NCBI GenBank assembly: GCA_036924285.1
Contig: JAYKYS010000004.1
Location: 29,544,001-29,608,000 of the forward strand
Source of the DNA: Asterella californica
Lineage: Eukaryota; Streptophyta; Marchantiopsida; Marchantiales; Aytoniaceae
Direction: 5' to 3'
Length of the DNA: 64,000 bases
Shown here: positions 57,080-64,000 of the stretch, piece by piece
How positions within the stretch are numbered: the first letter of the stretch is position 1
How the letters are laid out: the number at the start of each line of letters is the position of its first letter
Position numbers and translations under genes: made by a program
Notes under the pieces: model-generated
Database searches by the model: none
What the model saw: only the letters and a program-made list of their open reading frames with translations
What the model was told of the DNA's origin: nothing

Positions 57080-58072
57080 GGACAGAGTTGGGAGAGCTTT
57101 ATGCGAGCTTTGAAGGAGGAGTACTACACTGAAGACTCAGAGAGGGTGACCAAGAGAACATTCTTGGAGTGGGTGGTGAAGCCTAACAAAGGTTTGTCTG
57201 TAAATGAGTTTTTAAGGGAGTTTGATCGTCAATATGCTCAGCTTTCTAGGACATATAAGCTTACACTAGAGGTTGAGAAGACCGAGCTTTTCCTACAAGC
57301 AGCGGACGTGACTATTCAGGAGAAGCTTGAGCTGTTGCTGGAAGACAAGAGTGAGGAGAGAGGATTGAAGACTGATTGGAAGGAGGTTGAAGAGGCTGTC
57401 TCTTTGCTGACCAAGAGACAGAGAAGAAGGGACAAGGTGGTGGTAAGTGAAGCAGCACCTCTGATAATTCCTGTCAAGCAGTTGCCTACTAAGCCTGCTT
57501 TGGTAATTGCTAGAGAGGAAGACTCACGGCTCGATGAGTTGATTAAGGGTATGAAGGAGCTTAAGCTTAAGCTCACTAGGTTAGAAGAGAAGGAGCATAA
57601 TATACAGCCTGCTATGCAGAGACCTCAGATGAGGGAAGGCTTTGTTCATCGTTGTATATGGTGCGATAGCCTAGACCATGTAAGAAGAGATTGTGGAGAG
57701 TTTTCAGATGCATTGAGGAAGGATCTTATCTTCTTCAAAGATGGTAAGATCCATTTGAGAGAGACTGGGATGATGTTGGGAACCAACTTTGGCAAGGGTG
57801 GTATGAAGAGACTTGTGAATGATATATCAGCATCACATGTTGTTTCTCTTGTGAATGCTGCTACGTGTGGAGTGAAAGTGGAAATGGAGAGAGAGAAAGG
57901 GACTATTGGGTTGTGGTCAGATGTAATGCGGTCCGTAGTTAGAACAGAGCTAGACAAGGATGTGCTACGAAGGGTTGGCAACTCAATTAGAGAAACTACA
58001 GGATGGAATGACCCTGTGGATACTATGTCAGTGCATGCTTATGTTGCAAGAAGTCAGCATGAAGCTCTATAG
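57080..58072 (+). pseudogene. Element F gag (gypsy type), 5'-truncated
   Basis: Opens at GQSWESFMRALKEEYYTEDS and is otherwise intact to TAG 58070. Features are a helical Gag core, a Glu/Lys-rich linker (KGMKELKLKLTRLEEKE), and one zinc knuckle CIWCDSLDHVRRDC (CX2CX4HX4C), then SVHAYVARSQHEAL. It matches decayed element E (24218-25533). The first ~130 residues present in E were removed by the LTR junction. Protein-level protease follows in a different frame. Confidence 0.88.
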
Positions 58073-58073
58073 A

Positions 58074-59106
58074 AGAAAAACGCAGGAGGGAGGATGCAGG
58101 TGAGGCTTCTACAGCCAAACGACCTGCTACAAGGAGTGAAATGGCTAGACCAGATGCAAGGCAGGAGACAACACCTACTCGGGAGGAGACTATGGAGGAT
58201 CTACCATCTACAACACCAAAGGAGAAGGAGAGAAGCAAGGAGAAGGGTAAGATGCCTGCATACAAACTTCAGTCTGACATTGAGATTGCTACAGACTTGA
58301 AGCAGGTGTTAGAGAACCGTATCTTGAATGGGAAAGTTGAGTTTACTTTGGGTGAGATTCTTGGGATTGCAAAGCGTGAGTTCCATGAGGTTATCATAGA
58401 TATCATCAAGAGGAAACGTCAGATTTTGGGTGAAGCAACTACGCTTAACGCTCTAGGGACCAAACTGTCGGAGGATGAGGAAGATGAGATTGCTGGTTAC
58501 TGCTCTCAAGTATCAGAGGGAAGATCAGATCAGCACGTGAGGTTTGAAGATGAGGTGGAAGCATCGCAGAAGAGCCATTATTCTCACAACCATTGGGCGA
58601 GAGCAACCACAAAGACCTTAGTGAAGCTGGGAGATCTAGAGGAACCTGTGGTGGCATTGATTGATCATGGCTCAGAGATTAATCTGATGTCTAAGGAGCT
58701 GTACAAGCGTGGGAAGTGGCCTATAGACACCGACCATGGATGGCTTATCCGTGCTGCCAACAACCAGCGAGGAGAACTCTATGGTGCTTGCCCCAACATC
58801 AAGGTAACTGTGGATGACATTAGTGATGTTCAGAATTTCTTTGTGCAAGACATGTCAACCTATCCTATCATTCTAGGACAGCCTTACATTACTGATGTTA
58901 GAATGGAGACACGAGTTATGGATGATGGTTCAGCCTATGCTAGGATACGTAGTAGAGACGGCAAAAGAGCTGTTCAGTTTTTGACCGTTGCTGCAGAACA
59001 TGAGAGGAATCGTGATAGCTTGAGAGACCGTCCACTACCTAAGATTACTCATGAGATTGGAAAGTTTGACCAATCATCTTCTACCAAGTTCTCTTCATGT
59101 TTTTGA
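58074..59106 (+). pseudogene. Element F protease region, retropepsin with DHGS
   Basis: The frame is open from about 58063 (ATAGAAGAA...), with the first in-frame ATG at 58141, to TGA at 59104. A Glu/Lys-rich spacer leads to a retropepsin fold: VALIDHGSEINLMSKELYKR, then NQRGELYGACPNI, and ILGQPYITDVRMETR. The active site normally reads D-T/S-G-S; here it is DHGS. Gag and protease frames overlap by a few bases at 58063-58072, compatible with a -1 shift or a one-base lesion. Reverse transcriptase and later domains do not follow, so pol is deleted. Confidence 0.82.
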
Positions 59107-61470
59107 GGGTTAGGGGCACTTTCCGTGATCCATTCGCGGAGTGTTGGATATGGTTGGAAAGCATGGGAGACGAAGATGCTCGTGGACTCAATGGTTGCTC
59201 GATTTGAAGCACGGAGGATGGCGTTTTGATCAATTGAAGCTGAGGGGGTCAAATTCATGACCAATTTTATTTCCGAGATTTCCTTCGCACTTTTCGGAAG
59301 TTCTGTGAGGTTGTTGGAGACGAATTGACTGTTGCTGAAAAGCTCCTGAGATGAGCTTGCTGATGGGCTCTGAGATCAATTGATTTCAAGCCGGAGTGAA
59401 AGAGTTATGGCCAACTGAAGTTGGGTGTTTCAAATAAGAGGCTACGAGAGTAAGCGACTATAATTAGAGGACATTGAGAGAGATATGGAGATTTTGGGGT
59501 CGAATTTTGCTATGAAACTTTCCAAGATCTGAGAAGGTAAAGTCATGTACTTACCTGTGAAATTTAGGACCATTTGGATTATTGCGTATAAAGGTATTTC
59601 TGTTTTTGTGCACAAGGGTCTGCATATCATCTTGTGTCATTGACAGTTAGGGTTTGGATCATTCCGAGAGATTGGTTGAGGATCTGGTGGTGAAATTTTA
59701 CAGAGTGGTAGTGATGGTGACACTTTAGCTTACTGAAAATCTTGAGCCATTTTGGTCGAGTGGTTTGTGAAGAATCAGACAGTAAAGTTTTGTCGAAAGA
59801 GTATCATGAGCTCATGAATGTTATGGGGATAATGAACTTTTGATAGAGCATAATTGCCAATCCACATATGATCTCTCGGCATGTAATATCTTAATAGAGA
59901 GATTATTCTACATGCTACCTACTAGCCTTAGTTTCATCTCATTCTGAGTTGTGGTTGAGGTGAGGTAAAGTTGAGAGGTTCTTGCTCCGAAAGATGCAAG
60001 ATTTAAAGCTCTTTTGAAGAACATGTCTACTTGGAGGTTTTGCTAGTGCTTCAATGCACTTGATCATGAGTATGGAGAGTTGTTGATAGTATTATCTGTG
60101 TTTGGATCATTTCCATACTCGCATGCTTGTTTGTACGCCCAGTTGGTTTGATTGGATTTGTGTGCGGGCATTGCGCTTAGGTTTCTTTTCTATTATGAGT
60201 GTTGGTGTTTCTCTTGTGGTGAGGTTGGAGTGATGACTAGCAGACCTAAGAGTGCTTGCGGTGATGGCAAGAACAGGTTCCCTGTGCTTGTTATCTCGGT
60301 TCTATCCCTAGTCGAGTAAGAGAGAGATTTGCCGAGAGGACGTGATGATATCATAACGAGATAAGTTCAGAGTGTACTTGGAGGTCAGAGATAGGTTTGG
60401 GTGGTCGCTGGTTCTGAGTCACAGAGTGCGACACGTATTCTCCACAGCTAGATACCCGGTGTATTCTCAAATAAGAAAGCATGTCACACGACAAGTGTAG
60501 GCACATAAAGTTTGGCGATAGGAGTAGAGCCCTCTCACAGTATGATTCTCAGCAAGTGAAGATCGGAAGGAATCAGAATTTGAACGCGTGAGCAACTCGT
60601 CTATTTTGGTCTCTGACGGATCGGATCGATCAGATGTGTAGTACATAAAACAACTAACCTACAACTATGTCTCTCTTCTATCATGATCAGACCTTTATCA
60701 CCACAACAAGCGAGGTATATGTGCGACACGTTCTCCCTCTAGAAGGATTATATTTTTTAATTTTTTTGGAAAGACGACAGCACGACACAAGTACTTTATT
60801 CCACTGAAAGAAAAGTACAACAAGGCTCGCGAGGAACAGAACCAGCCAAACCGAAAAACCCCCATTGATAGTGATTTATGGAGGGGGTCCAACAGTCAAG
60901 AACAATTCTGATCAAGTAAGTCACAAAACTAACAAGCAAGGCCGCTGAAACAGACGTCTACGGGACCACCCATCTAGCAGAGAAACTAGTGATGGGGGTG
61001 GTGGAGTAGACAGCAAGCTGCAATAGGTGAAACATTAGACTAAAAAATGGTGCATGAAGTAAACTAATGGTGCATGAAATAAACTAACGGAGAGTACATC
61101 TATAATAATGAATATAAGAAATGCGAGGAAGTGTCAATTGCAGAGCAATAAATGACCAGACTAACAAACTCTCGATATATGATTCATTCGAGACTACGGC
61201 AACCCAACCAATGAGGGAAGTAAAACTGGCGTCCACAGAAATGAAGTCCCTCTTCAAACCACACCGGAACATTGATTTGAAATTCAAAATGATGCTCCAG
61301 CCTTCGCGTTCGAGGTCGGTCTGTTCTGCTCAGGCGATGCTCACTTCTGCATTGATACACACGGGACAAGACAAACATGAATGAATGGCAACCTTTAACT
61401 TACCAAATCTGACAGCATAAGCGCTTTGAACTAGAATCGAAACCTAAACATTGCAGCCAAGAAGACACTT
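59107..61470. other. No gene recognised; LTR-like or intergenic
   Basis: Stops in all frames. The phrase GAGTTATGGCCAACTGAAGT at about 59401 resembles GAGTTATGCCAAATTGAAGT (minus strand) inside the probable LTR of element E near 26340, so part may be a related LTR. 60700-61470 contains no readable family. Confidence 0.4.
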
Positions 61471-63985
61471 TCAGAGCAGACTTTTACTGTCTAACGAACA
61501 TGTTGCTACATAATTGATGTTTTCTCTGAAACCGAGTTCTTCATCCGAGGCCGTGAACATTACCTCGTCCTCCGGATGTAATGCTAGCATGCTAGAGTCA
61601 GTCGGTGGGTGCTCGATCTCATTGATATCCGGATGATCGTCCCTTGGACATGTTTGAACATTGTGTTCAGTCTGCCTGCACGGACTACATCTTCCAACCT
61701 GATTTTGCCTGCCGCCACTAGTCCTAGTAGATAGAATGCAAGAACGTCTCGTCCTACGAATGAAAAATTCTGATGGAAAATGAGACACTTGTTCATCTGC
61801 AATATCGAACTCCATTTCCACAGCATTAACACTGGCAGTAACATGAGAAAGTCCAGTGACATTATCCTGAACAGAATCAGTTACATCATCTGTAACTCGG
61901 GCTTGTGGGTATTGAGTATTGTTATCCATGTGTATCACACGATGTCTTCCACGTCGAATTGTGACAGGAGACGGGCCACAAGTTCAAACAGGTTCTAAGT
62001 CGTCAATCATTATTGCAGGCAGATGTTGTTGTCCATAAATTGCAAATAGCGATGAGCTGTACCAAATTTGATCAACGCGCGTCATAGGATTCTCTCACAC
62101 TTCCTTGTCGAAGGTGATAACGTGCCCACATGACCATCCCATTTCCTGATATCGAACGCAACTGCACGTTCCTCGATCATTCGAGCTATGCTTAACTAGA
62201 TGAGTTGATCCTGAAGTGTGACAGCGAACTGTGGCCTCTCTAAAGTTTGAAACTTGGCAAATGAATCTTTCTGCAACTTGCTCATTCTCTGTCTGTCTGC
62301 TCCTCGCAAACTTTGTGAGTAGATTTGTCTCCTGCTTCAGTTGTTGACGTCTCGTTGTAAACTGTTGCATGATGTAATACCAAATTTCGAATAAAATTCT
62401 TAGAGGGACATTGAAACGAATGATCCTCATAGCGTTGTTCATGCTCTCGGCTACATTAGAAGTTACCTTTTCATATCGTGGCTTCGGACACACACAACGA
62501 CTATATCGTTTCGTGATGTCTCATAGATAAGTAGCCAATTGTCTGCCTCGATCTCCGGAGTCATCGAGTTTCTTTAAAACCTCGTTATACATGTCACATT
62601 AAACTGCATTAAACATCAATTCTTCGCTAATTCTGTAAGAAAAAAAATCTGGTTTGGAAATTCTCCACTATGACCGAAAGTTAGTCGAGCTAACCAAATG
62701 CTCGTTGAATGCAAACTTGTTGTAACTACGGGTGAGAATCGTACACCTCTCGGTTCTTCGCATACAAGCAAGCCAAAAATAGTTGCTCGGCCTCTTTACC
62801 AAACCTCGCCCTCACGTTCATTCTAATGTGTTGAGCATAATGACCATGCGTCACAGTTGGAATATCTCAGCAATGACTTTCTCCAAACTTTTCTGTCGAT
62901 CGCTGATGATTACAGTTTGAGGACTATCAATTCCATTTATGGATTCTCTCAATAAGCCACAGAACCAAGTCTAGTTAGATGTGTCTTCTCTCGGAGCTAC
63001 AGCATAAGCTAAAATGATAGCCTGGTTTGCACCATCGAGGGTGGAAGCCAAGAAAATTTGACAAGGAAACTTGCGTGACTTCGAATGACAAGCGTCAAGA
63101 CATATCACTTTCTGACATGAGCTGAAGGCATTACGAGTAGCATTGGGATAGACAAAGAAACGACTAAAAATTATCAGATGATTTATCCATGTGTCCCAAT
63201 CCACAACAGCTAAGGGATCGACGTCTTTTATCCTTCTACATACTGATGAAATATAATGAAAAGAGATAGTCTGATTATCTTCTAACCAGTCCCGTGAGTG
63301 CTCGCGGCTTCTCCAAACCTGGTTATATGGGGCTCGCTTATTAAAACTAGTCCGAATTTCTTCCATTAAATTCCGGATTGAGGTGTTGTGATCTATGGCT
63401 ACTCTATTACACAACACTTGTGCAAGGAATTTAGAGTTTGACGCTGGTCTGCGTCAGTAAGCTCGTTGTCCAAGGCAAGTATGCTCTAGATTACACACGC
63501 TGATGGTGATTCTCCCTGTGAATTTTCCTCTTTGTGCACGTACCCTCCAATTGCACGACTGCGTTACTGACCCGTCTCTTGCCTCAACAACAACCGTGCA
63601 CTTTGTGAGTGAAATATGACTTGAGCTTGTTACAAGCTCTACTGTTCAAGAAACACCAACAATCTATAGCAAAGTCAAAATCTTTCCAGCATTGAAACTC
63701 TCCCCCCAACCTCAATCTCCCTGCAGCATCTCTTAAGGAGTCTAGTGTTTTTTCTTGAAGCACGCGGTCAGCAACACGGACGTCAGTCATCTCCTGCCGC
63801 CATCGCTCCATGATCGTTTCGTCTTCTTTCTCGTCACTTCTTACGTCCAGAAAAAATTCCTTCTCTTCATCTTCAAAATGTAATCCATCGAGAGAATCTA
63901 AATCATTGTCCTCTGACATTATCACTAAGTGTTTACATGCATTGCATATCTCTTTCCTCGATGCTTCACTGTTACCACCATGCAT
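61471..63985 (-). pseudogene. MULE (Mutator-like) transposase, broken but domain-complete
   Basis: Minus strand from the ATG at 63985. The acidic N-terminus (about 63985-63584) leads, after a frame change, to SCNWRVRAQ...EHTCLGQRA, the CxW...HTC motif of MuDR N-terminal regions. The DDE core shows CLDACHSKSRKFPCQIFLAS near 63100 (first Asp), VIISDRQKSLEKVIAEIF near 62900 (second Asp) and, in another frame, THGHYAQHIRMNVRARFGKE. A SWIM finger CSCVRYQEMGWSCGHV lies near 62150, and the tail has a CCHC knuckle CSPCRQTEHNVQTC near 61650. Stops include TAG after APREDTSN. At least two frame changes are needed, so it is inactive. The catalytic region around the DDE Glu is unclear to me. TIR ends were not found; the 5' end is close to the window edge. 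Confidence 0.87.
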
Positions 63986-64000
63986 TGTTCATTTTCATTT

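Overview
The window looks like nuclear DNA from a large, repeat-rich streptophyte genome, most consistent with a charophyte alga such as Chara (inferred from gene content, not proven). Reasons: Ty3/gypsy elements with tRNA-Asp-type primer sites, a RIN4/NOI-domain gene, a plastid-targeted DUF177/YceD-like gene with spliceosomal introns, inserted plastid-type DNA (rps11, tRNA, 16S and 23S pieces), and a small gene resembling an axonemal protein, as expected in a lineage with motile sperm.

Region 1 (1-24.2 kb) is a nested stack of LTR elements. Element C (integrase pieces at 19144-19591 and 23480-23800) was split by element A and by element D. A (<1-19143, + strand) has one gag-pol frame, 566-7156, with ten in-frame stops and a very long 3' LTR (about 3.15 kb). 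Element B (8066-16859, - strand, nearly intact) sits inside that 3' LTR, flanked by GGTC. D (19592-23479) looks like a 3.9 kb solo LTR with a TTMTC target duplication. The U3 part of A's LTR carries a coiled-coil ORF upstream of the LTR TATA box, and D carries a relative of its N-terminus.

Region 2 (24.2-31.9 kb) holds decayed elements: a - strand gag (E) with a probable LTR, and an integrase C-terminus near 28.9-29.2 kb.

Region 3 (31.9-48.3 kb) is the host-gene island: an unidentified exon, an NOI gene broken by TAG at its signature Trp, a two-exon EF-hand-like gene, a three-exon CFAP144-like gene, a truncated MULE, a 1.37 kb element with 322 bp terminal inverted repeats, and a two-exon plastid DUF177 gene. 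The 5' region and first exon of the CFAP144-like gene are duplicated just upstream of the DUF177 gene.

Region 4 (48.3-52.5 kb) is a scrambled plastid-derived mosaic, with one well-folded tRNA(CAU) and a group II intron domain V.

Region 5 (52.2-64 kb) has an RT fragment, a heavily transition-mutated relic of a B-like pol, a chromovirus 3' end with LTR, a B-type LTR joined to unrelated flanks, the gag and protease of a second E-type element (F), and a fuller MULE transposase with DDE, SWIM and CCHC modules.

Throughout, the nonsense codons that can be checked against homologues are C-to-T or G-to-A changes, as expected from deamination of methylated cytosine in silenced repeats.
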